DNA of 64,000 nucleotides from an uncultured Chromatiaceae bacterium (GTDB taxonomy: Bacteria > Pseudomonadota > Gammaproteobacteria > Enterobacterales > Alteromonadaceae): positions 4,200-68,199 of the forward strand of contig CALJUX010000042.1 of NCBI GenBank assembly GCA_937978655.1. The letters are read 5' to 3'. The position numbers were made by a program, and so were the translations under genes. Positions 25,066-34,289 of this stretch are shown piece by piece; the first letter of the stretch is position 1; every line of letters starts with the position of its first letter. Under the pieces are notes generated by a model, which ran no database searches, was not told the origin of the DNA, and was given only the letters and a program-made list of their open reading frames with translations.

Positions 25066-26549
25066 GTCAGGCAACAAAAGTAATTCAGGGCTTACAGCTG
25101 ATTAACGGTGAGTGGCAGGCAGGCGCCGGCAACCTGTTTCAGTCAGTCGACCCGGCAACGAACCAAGTGATTTGGCAAGGTCAGGCGGCAGATGAAGCGC
25201 AAGTGCAACAAGCCTATCTGGCGGCGCGCAGCGCATTTTACAGCTGGTCGGCCCGTCCACTTGCTGAACGTATTGCTATTGCTGAAGCCTTTGCCGAACA
25301 GCTTAAAGCTAATACGGAAGCCTTCGCGCGTACTATTGCGCTTGATACCGGTAAATCCTTATGGGAAAGCCGCACTGAAGTGGCGGCGATGATCGGCAAA
25401 ATCGCCATTTCCGTCAAAGCCCATCAGGAGCGTACCGGTACCGTGGAAAACCCGATGCCGGGCGCACGGGCTTTTATCCGGCATAAACCGCATGGTGTCG
25501 TCGCAGTGTTTGGCCCTTATAACTTCCCGGGCCATTTGCCGAATGGTCATATAGTGCCGGCGCTGATCGCCGGCAATACCGTGTTATTTAAGCCATCAGA
25601 ACTCACACCACTGGTGGCGCAGCATACGCTGGAACTCTGGCAGGCGGCGGGTTTACCGGCCGGCGTGCTGAATTTGCTGCAAGGCGAAGTCAGCACAGGC
25701 AAAGCCATTGCCAATTTACCGGGTATCGACGGCTTGTTTTTCACCGGCAGCTCAAACACCGGGCATTTGCTACATAAACAATTTGCCGGCCATCCGGGCA
25801 AAATTCTGGCGCTGGAAATGGGTGGTAATAACCCGTTGATTGTCAAAGACGTGGCGGATGTGAAAGCCGCCGTGCACGACATTATCCAATCGGCTTTTAT
25901 CACCAGTGGTCAGCGCTGCACCTGTGCGCGCCGGTTGTTCATCGAACAATCTACCAATGGCGATGCCATCCTCGCCGCCTTAGTGGCAGCTACCAAACAG
26001 TTGGCCGTTGGTGCACCATTTGCCGAAGTGCAACCGTTTTATGCCTCGATGATTAGCAGCAAAGCGGCTGCTGGCATGGTCAAGGCGCAGGCAGATATTG
26101 AAGCACTGGGCGGCGTGCCGCTGCTGAAGCTGACACAAATCGACCCAGGTTTGGGTTTTGTCACGCCAGGCATTATCGATGTGACACACGCCAAAGCCTT
26201 GCCGGATGAAGAGCATTTTGGCCCGCTGTTAAAAGTGTACCGTTACACCGAGCTGCAAAAAGCCATCGACGAAGCCAATAACACCAGCTTTGGTTTGTCG
26301 GCCGGTTTGCTGGCGGACAGTGCCAGCGATTACGAGCTGTTTTTCAGCCGTATCCGTGCCGGTATCGTCAACTGGAACAAACCTATTACCGGCGCGTCCA
26401 GCAGTGCACCTTTTGGTGGCATCGGTGCCAGCGGCAATCATCGCGCCAGCGCTTATTACGCCGCCGATTATTGCGCTTACCCGGTGGCGTCAGTTGAAGC
26501 GGACAAAGTCAGTCTGCCGGCGACCTTAAGCCCGGGCCTCAGTCTCTGA
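25062..26549 (+). CDS. astD: N-succinylglutamate 5-semialdehyde dehydrogenase
   Basis: This aldehyde dehydrogenase oxidises succinylglutamate semialdehyde to succinylglutamate with NAD+. The 495-residue protein shows PYNFPGHLPNGH, the catalytic glutamate segment LEMGGNNPLIV and the catalytic cysteine in SGQRCTCARR (C286). Length equals the family norm. It overlaps astA by four bases. The next pathway enzymes (AstB, AstE) are not in the window. Confidence 0.95.
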   Translation: MSQATKVIQGLQLINGEWQAGAGNLFQSVDPATNQVIWQGQAADEAQVQQAYLAARSAFYSWSARPLAERIAIAEAFAEQLKANTEAFARTIALDTGKSLWESRTEVAAMIGKIAISVKAHQERTGTVENPMPGARAFIRHKPHGVVAVFGPYNFPGHLPNGHIVPALIAGNTVLFKPSELTPLVAQHTLELWQAAGLPAGVLNLLQGEVSTGKAIANLPGIDGLFFTGSSNTGHLLHKQFAGHPGKILALEMGGNNPLIVKDVADVKAAVHDIIQSAFITSGQRCTCARRLFIEQSTNGDAILAALVAATKQLAVGAPFAEVQPFYASMISSKAAAGMVKAQADIEALGGVPLLKLTQIDPGLGFVTPGIIDVTHAKALPDEEHFGPLLKVYRYTELQKAIDEANNTSFGLSAGLLADSASDYELFFSRIRAGIVNWNKPITGASSSAPFGGIGASGNHRASAYYAADYCAYPVASVEADKVSLPATLSPGLSL

Positions 26550-26648
26550 GCACGGCATCGCAAAGTAAAAAGTTTTAGCAAGATCAAAGTAGTTCCGGCC
26601 GCAGCGCTTTAAAATCTGCGGCCTTAGCAGTAAATAACAGGCAAACCC

Positions 26649-27452
26649 ATGCATAGCAATTTTAAAGATTTATTCGCCGCTCTGTGGCAAGACTACCTGC
26701 AACTGACGCCGTCGGCCGAGCAGATCCACGCCCTGCTCGGCTCTGGTCAGCAGGATGATGTGATCAACGACCATATCGCGCTGCGTACTTTTAATCTGGA
26801 CAAAGTGGGCCTCGATAAACTGGCCGCGCATTTTCTGGCGGTAGGTTACAAGGAAGCCGGTGAGTATCACTTTGAAGCGAAAAAACTATACGCCAAACAT
26901 TTTGAGCATCCGGATCCAACTGCGCCAAAAGTGTTTATTTCTGAGTTGCTGGTCGAAAAATGCTCGCCAATGCTGCAACAAGCGGTGCAGAAACTGGTTG
27001 CGCAAATTCCGGTGGAAGCTGTCACTGCAGAGAATTTTATTTATTCAGGCCGGCACTGGGACATTGATCAGGCGACTTATCGCCTGCTGCTGGAAGAAAG
27101 TGAATATGCTGCCTGGATGGCCGTGTGGGGTTTCCGCGCCAACCATTTCACTGTGTCTGTGAACGCGCTGCAGAACTTCAGCACCCTTGAAAGCGTGAAT
27201 CAGGCACTGAAAGACGCCGGTTTCCCGCTCAATACCTCAGGCGGTGAGATCAAAGGTTCAGCCGACGTGTTGCTGGAGCAATCCTCGACGCTGGCTGATG
27301 AAGCCGAAGTCGCTTTCACTGATGGTGTGTTATCGGTGCCAAGTTGCTTCTATGAATTCGCGCTGCGTTACCCAACGGCGGACGGCTCGCTTTACACTGG
27401 TTTTGTCGCAGCTTCTGCTGACAAAATTTTTGAAAGCACCAATGCCCGATAA
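26649..27452 (+). CDS. DUF1338 protein (2-oxoadipate dioxygenase/decarboxylase-like)
   Basis: This 267-residue protein is of the DUF1338 family, shown by NDHIALRTFNLDKVG, the histidine-rich KHFEHPDP and the YSGRHWDI / WGFRANHFTVSVN segments. A family member, HglS of Pseudomonas putida, is an Fe(II) enzyme that converts 2-oxoadipate to 2-hydroxyglutarate in lysine catabolism. Histidines H44, H162-type and a late glutamate would be the metal ligands, but positions are approximate. It follows astD by 99 bases on the same strand, so a link with amino-acid breakdown is likely. The exact substrate here is not known. Confidence 0.85.
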   Translation: MHSNFKDLFAALWQDYLQLTPSAEQIHALLGSGQQDDVINDHIALRTFNLDKVGLDKLAAHFLAVGYKEAGEYHFEAKKLYAKHFEHPDPTAPKVFISELLVEKCSPMLQQAVQKLVAQIPVEAVTAENFIYSGRHWDIDQATYRLLLEESEYAAWMAVWGFRANHFTVSVNALQNFSTLESVNQALKDAGFPLNTSGGEIKGSADVLLEQSSTLADEAEVAFTDGVLSVPSCFYEFALRYPTADGSLYTGFVAASADKIFESTNAR

Positions 27453-27610
27453 CGTGCTCGATACCGTGCTCGTTGAGCACCGACTCTGAGCATCTGCTCT
27501 GAGTCAGCGGATCGCAGGTTTGATTTGCCGGGGGGCAGATCGCTTGCTAATCCGACGTCCCAGAATTCACCTCAAGAGTGTGTCAATTGAAGTGAAGATG
27601 TAGAAAAGAC

Positions 27611-27639
27611 CAGCGGGCCTTCGGGCCCGCTGTTTTTTT
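27611..27639 (+). terminator. Strong terminator after the ast/DUF1338 genes
   Basis: A perfect 9-bp stem (CAGCGGGCC / GGCCCGCTG) with a TTCG tetraloop is followed by seven T residues. Confidence 0.92.
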
Positions 27640-27645
27640 CTGCAG

Positions 27646-28239
27646 TTAAAAGTCCCCGTTTTGCATCCAGCGCGCACAACCTAACCAGAATCCGGCAGCT
27701 GCAGCTTCGTTAAATCCGCTTGAATGTGGATTGATAAAGCCATGCCGTTGTGGCCAATGTTGTTGTCGCAGCTGAGCGCAGCGACTGAGCTGTTGCTGCA
27801 GCGCCACCACATCAAAATGGCTTTCATCGCTCCACAAACAGGTCACAGGCCAATGGGGTGTGCATTGGCTGTACTGCCGGATTTGGCCGCCATAACAAAG
27901 CAGCGCCTGGCCGGTTGTGCCGGCACAGTCAGCATGGCTTAACCCCCACCACAGCGCCGCTGCACCGGCACTAAAGCCCAGCACCAGATCCGGTTGTTGC
28001 GCCAGTGCGCTTTGCACCTGCTGTTGATACTGCTCCAGGCCGCCCTGTTGTAAAAATGCCTGATAAGCCAATTGATCATCGGCAAACACCGCCGGGCTTC
28101 TACCGCAGCTGTCTGGCTGACAAAAAGTCAGTTGCACCTGCCCGCTCACAACAGCAGGCAGTTGCGTCAGTGCTTGTCGCAGCGCCGGCGTTACGCCAAA
28201 AATATCAGTGGCCACCAGCAGGCGGCGTTTAAGTTGCAT
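27646..28239 (-). CDS. Dienelactone hydrolase-like alpha/beta hydrolase
   Basis: This 197-residue protein resembles short dienelactone hydrolase-type alpha/beta hydrolases. It has RRLLVATDIFGVTPALR at the N-terminus, a nucleophile elbow GFSAGAAALW (G-x-S-x-G) near residue 90 and a late histidine in GFINPHSSGFNE. The catalytic acid is probably D138 or near. The substrate is unknown. Five bases separate it from the upstream MBL-fold gene on the same strand, so the two are likely co-transcribed. Confidence 0.7.
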   Translation of the reverse strand: MQLKRRLLVATDIFGVTPALRQALTQLPAVVSGQVQLTFCQPDSCGRSPAVFADDQLAYQAFLQQGGLEQYQQQVQSALAQQPDLVLGFSAGAAALWWGLSHADCAGTTGQALLCYGGQIRQYSQCTPHWPVTCLWSDESHFDVVALQQQLSRCAQLRQQHWPQRHGFINPHSSGFNEAAAAGFWLGCARWMQNGDF

Positions 28240-28244
28240 CGGCT

Positions 28245-29111
28245 TTAAAACTGATTCAGCGGCAGCTTCAGGTAACGGATACCGTTGGCTTCTGCTTTGG
28301 GTAATTCGCCGGCCTGCATATTGATCTGCACCGAAGGCAGCAGCAGTTTTGGCATACTGAGCGTGGCATCGCGCGCCGTACGCAGTGTGACAAAATCGGC
28401 TTCGCTGCGGCCCTGCCCGACATGGATATTGCCGGCTTTTTGCGCGCCGACAGTGGTTTCATTGGCAAGTTCCGGCCGACCTGGGGCGCCATAGTCGTGG
28501 CACATCAGCATCCGGGTATTGTCCGGCAGCGCAAACAGCTTTTGAATGGAGCGATATAAGGTCGCCGCGTCGCCGCCGGGGAAATCACAGCGGGCCGTGC
28601 CGTAGTCCGGCATAAATAAGGTGTCGCCGACAAACAGCAAATCGCCAATCAGATAAGACACACAGGCCGGTGTGTGGCCGGGGGTATGTAACACGCGGAT
28701 CGTTGCACCACCTAACGGCAAAGTAGCGCCATCGGCGAGCAACAGGTCAAAAGGTTTGCCGTCGGCCAGGGTTGGCAGCGCAAACAGCGCCCCAAATACT
28801 CGCTGCACCCGGCAAATTTGCTCACCGATGCCGACCGGCACAGTGCCACCACACAGCGCCTTTAAGCTGGCCGCGCCAGATAAATGGTCTGCATGGACAT
28901 GAGTGTCCAGAATATAACTCAGCGTCAGTTGGTGTGTGGCAATGTCGGCGACAATGCTGTGGATAGCCGTGTTGGCGGTGCGACCGGACGCGCTGTCAAA
29001 GTTCAGCACCGGATCTATCACCACCGCCTGACGGCTGGGCTGGTCCCACACCAGATAGCTGAAGGTATTACTGTCTTTGTCAAAATAGGTTAAAAACTGC
29101 AGCTGTGTCAT
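28245..29111 (-). CDS. MBL-fold hydrolase, Blh/persulfide dioxygenase-like
   Basis: This 288-residue metallo-beta-lactamase-fold protein has the metal motif THVHADH (near residue 70), a second histidine in HTPGHTPACVSYL, and GDTLFMPDYGTARCDFPGG. The last block is typical of ETHE1/Blh-type persulfide dioxygenases rather than beta-lactamases. Such enzymes use one iron to oxidise glutathione persulfide. The frame opens at 29147, but ATG 29111 has GGAG five bases before it. It is the first gene of a pair with the hydrolase gene. Confidence 0.8.
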   Translation of the reverse strand: MTQLQFLTYFDKDSNTFSYLVWDQPSRQAVVIDPVLNFDSASGRTANTAIHSIVADIATHQLTLSYILDTHVHADHLSGAASLKALCGGTVPVGIGEQICRVQRVFGALFALPTLADGKPFDLLLADGATLPLGGATIRVLHTPGHTPACVSYLIGDLLFVGDTLFMPDYGTARCDFPGGDAATLYRSIQKLFALPDNTRMLMCHDYGAPGRPELANETTVGAQKAGNIHVGQGRSEADFVTLRTARDATLSMPKLLLPSVQINMQAGELPKAEANGIRYLKLPLNQF

Positions 29112-29460
29112 TTCTACTCCGCTGGGCTGGTCTGCCCTTGGCAACATGGCGCCGATGCTGGCCCCGTTGCGTGGTGATCTGGCGGGCGCTGGCCGGCGGC
29201 TGCCGCGTCAAACAGCCCTGCCGCTCGGTCTCGTCTCATGGCCCGATGCCAGACTATAACAAAATTGCTCTATAACTTTAATCGCTAAGATTATTCTAAA
29301 AATGAATATAGCGGCAATATTGCTGTCGAAACAGTCAACTCGTTGTCGTCGGATGTCTGAATGTCCGGAACTTTAATTATTTGTCACAATTTTGTCATCC
29401 AAGCCTCCTAAGCTCTGCGCAGTTTTTGCCGGGACACCGGCGCCATGCGGAACACTGACA
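29112..29460. other. Divergent intergenic region
   Basis: These 349 bases separate the MBL gene (minus) from a chemoreceptor gene (plus). A GC-rich part (29150-29240) is followed by an AT-rich part (29255-29310) that probably holds the minus-strand promoter. No coding frame or convincing sigma28 promoter was seen. Confidence 0.4.
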
Positions 29461-31692
29461 ATGAAAATTGCACAAAGACTTATGTGGGTAATGGGTGGTA
29501 CCACAATCAGCGCGATGCTGCTGGCGGTCGGGATCAGCAGTTCTATGGCAGGACGGGCTTCGGAAGCGGCCCTGAGCAGCAGTATTGACCAGCGTTTCCT
29601 TGCAGTGGCCACAGGCCGGCGCCAGGCGCTGGCACAATACATGGATCAACAACGCGACATGCTGCAAAGTCTGGCGCACAACCGGATGACGCAGGAGGCG
29701 CTGCAGGCGCTCAGAAATCCCTATCAGTCGTATCGGTATGAAGTGGAAAATCCGGGACTGGATGCACTGAAAACCGAAGTGTCACAATGGTATCAACAAC
29801 AATACCTGCCGTTGGCGGCCCAACAAGGCGCTACGCCCGATGTGGCCGGCTGGCTCAGTAACGCCCCGCTGGAGACCTTGTTGCTGCAGCGTTATTATCT
29901 GGCGACCAATCCGCATGGCCCATCAGCGCTGGCCAGACTGACCGACCGCGCGGATGGCTCGGTCTATGGCCAGCAGCACAAAAGGTTTCATCAGAGTTTT
30001 CGCGAAATAGTCACACGGCTGCACTACGACGAACTGTATCTGGTTGATGCCCAGTCCAAAGCGGTGTTGTATTCGGTAAACAAAAGCCCGGTATTTGCCA
30101 CATCGTTACAGCAAGGCGCCTTTGCGAAATCAGCGCTGGCCGATCTGGTTGCACAAGTGATCAAACAGCCTGACGCGGGCTGGCAGGTCTCTGGCGCGGC
30201 GCCCTTCAGCGGCCAGTTTAATCAGCTGACGATGTTTATGGCAGCGCCGGTATTCAGTCCGCAGGACCAGAAGCTCAGTGGTGTGCTGGTGGCGCAATTG
30301 CCGCTGTCAACGGTCAGCCAGCTGATGTCTGATCAAAAGAACTGGACGGCGATTGGATTGGGTGACAGCGGCGACAGTTTTTTACTGGACGCGGCAGGCC
30401 AACTGTTAACACAACGCCGTCTGGCGACACAACCCATCCCCACGCCGGCACAGGTCAGTGCTTTGGTTGGCGGCGACCCAAACAGTCGTGTAGTGCAGGA
30501 TGCTGCCGGCGACGACTGGCTGCAACGCAGTGAAACCGTCCTGCTTGGCGGCCACCCGGTGTTGTTGGTGACCCAACAGCGCAGCGATGAGCTGTATCAG
30601 TCGTTGCTTCGGCTGACGCAGCAACTGTGGCTTAGCAGCGGCCTGACGGCGCTGGTGCTGGCTGTGGCTGTGTTCTGGCTGACCCGCCGGCTGGGTTATG
30701 GCATTGCCCGTCCGCTGGAACAGTTGTCGGCGCAGCTGAGCCATGCCGCGAACAGCAAAGACCTGCGCCAGCAGTTTGCCCCGCAACGCGACAGCGAACT
30801 CAGCCAGACCACTGACGCTTTGCGTCAGCTGTTCAGTGGCTTGTCGCAGCTGCTGCGCGGCGTGCAGCACGCCAGTCAGCAAAGCCAGGAGCTGGCGGCG
30901 CAGAATCTGCAAATCAGCATGCGCAGCAAAACCGCCGTGTATCAGCAAAAAGCGGCGCTGACACAGCTCGATGCCGAAGCGGCGCAGGCATCTGCCGCCT
31001 TACAGCAGTTGCAGCAGCAGATCATGCAAGCCAATGCCGATGCTGAACTGGCGCATCAGCAAGCGTTGTCCGGTGAAGACAGTGTAAAAGCGCTGAATCA
31101 GCAAATTGGCCAGCTGGCTGAACAGGTGCGTCATTCCGTCAGCAGTATGCTGACTCTAGATCAGGCTGCGACGGACATCATGCAGGTGCTGGAAACTATC
31201 CGCGGCGTTGCTGAACAAACCAACCTGCTGGCGCTGAATGCGGCCATCGAAGCCGCGCGAGCCGGTGAACATGGCCGCGGTTTTGCGGTGGTTGCCGACG
31301 AAGTGCGTCGCTTATCAGCCAATACAGCCAAAGCGACGGCGGAAATTCAGACCATGCTGAACCGGCTGGCGGGCTCGGTAGCGCACACCCGGCAAGGGCT
31401 GGAGCAGGAACAACAAACGGCCGGAGCCTGTTTGCAAAGCGCGGGTCATGCCGATGCAGTCCTGTTGCAGATCCGCCATGCCGCAGCGCGGATCTTAGCG
31501 GTCGCAACCGCAATCAATCAGGTCAGCCGCGATGAATGCAACCGCAGTCAGCACATCAGCGCGGCACTGGCGCACATTCATCAGTCTGCGGTGGATACAG
31601 ACAGCGCCATGAGTTTATTGGCCGACCAGGCCGGCACCCAACAGCAGCTCAGCACTGAGTTACTGGCGCAGGCCTCGCAGTTACAGGTATAA
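29461..31692 (+). CDS. Methyl-accepting chemotaxis protein with Cache sensor
   Basis: This 743-residue transmembrane chemoreceptor has TM1 at about residues 10-30, a periplasmic double-Cache-sized sensor (about 35-385) and TM2 at about 389-410. A HAMP domain (about 411-465) and a long cytoplasmic signalling domain follow. The hairpin tip IRGVAEQTNLLALNAAIEAARAGEHGRGFAVVADEVRRL binds CheA/CheW in this family (given here only as a marker; tip near residues 580-620). The ligand is unknown. The frame is open to 29392, but MKIAQRLMW at 29461 starts the usual membrane anchor. Confidence 0.92.
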   Translation: MKIAQRLMWVMGGTTISAMLLAVGISSSMAGRASEAALSSSIDQRFLAVATGRRQALAQYMDQQRDMLQSLAHNRMTQEALQALRNPYQSYRYEVENPGLDALKTEVSQWYQQQYLPLAAQQGATPDVAGWLSNAPLETLLLQRYYLATNPHGPSALARLTDRADGSVYGQQHKRFHQSFREIVTRLHYDELYLVDAQSKAVLYSVNKSPVFATSLQQGAFAKSALADLVAQVIKQPDAGWQVSGAAPFSGQFNQLTMFMAAPVFSPQDQKLSGVLVAQLPLSTVSQLMSDQKNWTAIGLGDSGDSFLLDAAGQLLTQRRLATQPIPTPAQVSALVGGDPNSRVVQDAAGDDWLQRSETVLLGGHPVLLVTQQRSDELYQSLLRLTQQLWLSSGLTALVLAVAVFWLTRRLGYGIARPLEQLSAQLSHAANSKDLRQQFAPQRDSELSQTTDALRQLFSGLSQLLRGVQHASQQSQELAAQNLQISMRSKTAVYQQKAALTQLDAEAAQASAALQQLQQQIMQANADAELAHQQALSGEDSVKALNQQIGQLAEQVRHSVSSMLTLDQAATDIMQVLETIRGVAEQTNLLALNAAIEAARAGEHGRGFAVVADEVRRLSANTAKATAEIQTMLNRLAGSVAHTRQGLEQEQQTAGACLQSAGHADAVLLQIRHAAARILAVATAINQVSRDECNRSQHISAALAHIHQSAVDTDSAMSLLADQAGTQQQLSTELLAQASQLQV

Positions 31693-31728
31693 GCGTGCAG
31701 CAGCACGGGGCCATCAGCCCCGTGCTGA

Positions 31729-32814
31729 TTAAGCCCAGATCTCGTTTTGCAGTTGGCCAATCAAATCAGTCACCTGCTGACTGGCTTGTTCCATTTGTAA
31801 TAACGCTTGCTGCATGGTGGCAAAATCACCACGCTGGCCGGCCGCCAGTGCCTCACGGCCGGATTGATGCACCGCTTTATGTGGCACATCCAGCTGCTGA
31901 AAACTGCGCATGCCCTGATAACGTTTTTTGCCCTCGCCTTCAAAGTACCATTTGCCGAGCCGGCATTCGGTGTGGGCATTGACGGTATCGCCAAAGCGTT
32001 GTTCCTGGATCAGTTTGTACACCTGGTGTTTCCACACGGCGTGGTCCAGTTTCACGGTATTGAGAAAGGCCATCGTGGAGCTTTGACTGATCACCTGCTG
32101 CATATGGCTGGACGTACTGATCACCCTGGCGACCACAGTGCCAATCTGACTGCTGGACGCGGCGACATCGGTGGCGCTGTGCTGGCTTTGTTCGACCATC
32201 GCACGGATTTGACCGGTCTGGCTGATGATTTGCCGGACTAACTGTTCAATCTGGTTGCTGGCCTGATGGGCCTTACCGGCCAGTTGACGCACCTCGTCGG
32301 CGACCACTGCAAAACCTCGGCCTGCTTCACCGGCGCGTGCCGCTTCAATGGCGGCGTTCAGTGCTAACAAGTTGGTTTGATCTGAAATTTCCTGAATGCT
32401 GGAGATCAACTGATTGATGGCGTTGGCGGTCCCGTCCAGCACTGCTGTTACTGAGGCGCTTTGCTGCGCATCTTTACTGATTTGGCCGGCGCGGTGGTCC
32501 AGATTGGCCAGCGCCTGATGGGTCTGACCAAAGATTTCGTCCAGTTCGGTCAACGCCTGATGTTCATGGTCGAGCTGGCCGGCATTTTTTGCCAGCTCTT
32601 CGCGGATCTGGCCGAGCATCGCACCGCCAAGCAACATGGTGGCACAGACACTTTGCTGATGCGACTCCTGCTGGCGCACTGTGTCAGCCTGCGTTTGTTG
32701 TTGCTGAATTTGCTGTTGTAACTGAATAAGCTCGGCTTGATGCGATTGTTGTTGCTGGACTAATTGCTGCTCAAGTTCGGCAATGCGTTGTTTCAGGGCG
32801 GACGTAAAAAACAT
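31729..32814 (-). CDS. Soluble chemoreceptor with intact CZB zinc domain
   Basis: This 361-residue cytoplasmic chemoreceptor has no membrane anchor. An N-terminal Q-rich coiled coil (about 5-55) is followed by the MCP signalling domain (tip near residues 140-175). A C-terminal CZB (chemoreceptor zinc-binding) domain (about 255-355) completes it. The CZB ligands are all visible: His in KLDHAVW, Cys in ECRLGKWY, and two His in DVPHKAVH. CZB domains of other bacteria sense zinc and hypochlorous acid. GGAG before ATG 32814 sets the start. A close paralogue follows at 33043-34125. Confidence 0.9.
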   Translation of the reverse strand: MFFTSALKQRIAELEQQLVQQQQSHQAELIQLQQQIQQQQTQADTVRQQESHQQSVCATMLLGGAMLGQIREELAKNAGQLDHEHQALTELDEIFGQTHQALANLDHRAGQISKDAQQSASVTAVLDGTANAINQLISSIQEISDQTNLLALNAAIEAARAGEAGRGFAVVADEVRQLAGKAHQASNQIEQLVRQIISQTGQIRAMVEQSQHSATDVAASSSQIGTVVARVISTSSHMQQVISQSSTMAFLNTVKLDHAVWKHQVYKLIQEQRFGDTVNAHTECRLGKWYFEGEGKKRYQGMRSFQQLDVPHKAVHQSGREALAAGQRGDFATMQQALLQMEQASQQVTDLIGQLQNEIWA

Positions 32815-33042
32815 AGATAAAGCTCCGGGGTACTCAGAAAAGGGGCTGAGCACGACGTTCCAGGGGCACAACACGACTTTCCATGCGGTGTATGCGGGCA
32901 GTAAAATCAGGGTCATCATCAGACCTCCCCTGCATCGGGCTGGCAAACCTTGCCGTGCCGGTACAGGGGAAAGTCTCATCCTGCCACAATAACGATTAAG
33001 CCAACAGTACGACTATTGTCGCAGGTCAACATCCGTTGAAAT

Positions 33043-34125
33043 TTATTGCGCCCGCACATCCTGTTGCAAACGCTCGATGGCGCTGACCACTTGTTGTGCC
33101 GCATCTTCCATCTGGCCTAACGCCCGTGCGACTGTACCGGTGTCGGCGTTGCGGCCGGCCTGCGCTGCCTCGCGCGCGGCCTGATGCAGACCGCGATGCG
33201 GCGCTTCAATCGCCCGGAAACTGCTGAGCTGACCATAGTGTTTGGCGCCATAACCGCCGGCCCCACACCATTGCTGAAACTTCTGTTCCGCGATGGAGGC
33301 TGACAAGTCGCGTTGTTGGGCTATCGCCTGATAAACACCGGCTTTCCAGCTGATGTAATCCATTTTCAGCCCATCCAGATAAGTCAGCGTGGTGGTGCTG
33401 CGAATTAATTTTTTCATCGCTTCCGAGCGGTTAATCACTTCGTTAACCACAGCATCAATTTGTTGTGACGACAACGACACATCGGCCGCGCTTTGCTGGC
33501 TTTGCGACACCATGGTTTTAATATTGGTCGTCTGTTCGATGACTTTACGGATCAGACTTTCAATCTGTTTACTGGCTTCGTTAGCTTTGCCCGCCAGTTG
33601 CCGTACTTCGTCAGCCACCACGGCAAAACCACGCCCGGCTTCACCGGCCCGTGCCGCTTCAATGGCGGCGTTTAACGCCAGTAAGTTGGTCTGATCGGAG
33701 ATTTCCTGGATGCTGGAGATCAGCTGATTAATCGAGCTGGCGGTGCCATCCAGCACCGCGGCTGTTGCGGCACTTTGATTGGCATGGTCGGTGATTTGCA
33801 CGGCGCGGTCTTCCAGTGTGCGGATAGCGCTTTGGGTCTGGCCAAAAATGTCTTCGAGTTTCGCCAGTGCGGTCCGCTCGGCGATAAGATCTTCAGCATG
33901 GCGGCTGATGCTGCCACGCACCGCGTCCAGCACGCCGCCGCCGAGTAATTGCTGTTCTTGCCAGCTGTTTTGTTGTTGTGTGGCGGCAGATTGCGCCAGC
34001 TGTTGTTCGAGCTGATTGAGCTGCTGCTCAAGTTGTTGCGTGGTGTCCCGCGCCTGCCGCTGCGCTTCTTTGAGTTGGTCGCGAAGTTGTTGGTTTTCTT
34101 CTTTCAGCGCACGATTAAAAAACAT
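33043..34125 (-). CDS. Soluble chemoreceptor with degenerate CZB domain
   Basis: This 360-residue paralogue of the receptor at 31729-32814 has the same layout: N-terminal Q-rich coiled coil, MCP signalling domain with a near-identical tip, and C-terminal CZB-like domain. Two of the four expected zinc ligands are changed. KLDH is KMDY here, and the ECRLGKWY cysteine is replaced by Q (EQKFQQWC), while APHRGLH keeps both later histidines. A cysteine sits three residues after the family tryptophan-side position and might compensate. It arose by tandem duplication and probably senses something other than zinc, or redox through the shifted Cys. Confidence 0.88.
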   Translation of the reverse strand: MFFNRALKEENQQLRDQLKEAQRQARDTTQQLEQQLNQLEQQLAQSAATQQQNSWQEQQLLGGGVLDAVRGSISRHAEDLIAERTALAKLEDIFGQTQSAIRTLEDRAVQITDHANQSAATAAVLDGTASSINQLISSIQEISDQTNLLALNAAIEAARAGEAGRGFAVVADEVRQLAGKANEASKQIESLIRKVIEQTTNIKTMVSQSQQSAADVSLSSQQIDAVVNEVINRSEAMKKLIRSTTTLTYLDGLKMDYISWKAGVYQAIAQQRDLSASIAEQKFQQWCGAGGYGAKHYGQLSSFRAIEAPHRGLHQAAREAAQAGRNADTGTVARALGQMEDAAQQVVSAIERLQQDVRAQ

Positions 34126-34235
34126 GAGGTTCCCCGACTTCTTATTATTGAAATTCCATCCTAAGTCATGGCATTGGCGCTGAAAAGTCTTTTAGCGGTA
34201 AAAGGATTAAGAAATCAATGAAAAGGCAGGCCGAT

Positions 34236-34260
34236 AAAAAAAGCGCCCGCAGGCGCTTTA
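34236..34260 (-). terminator. Terminator after the ybiT-type gene
   Basis: AAAGCGCC pairs with GGCGCTTT around CGCA. On the minus strand a run of seven T residues follows the stem. Confidence 0.85.
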
Positions 34261-34289
34261 AAAATTCAGGATAACCGCACGCGGCCACA

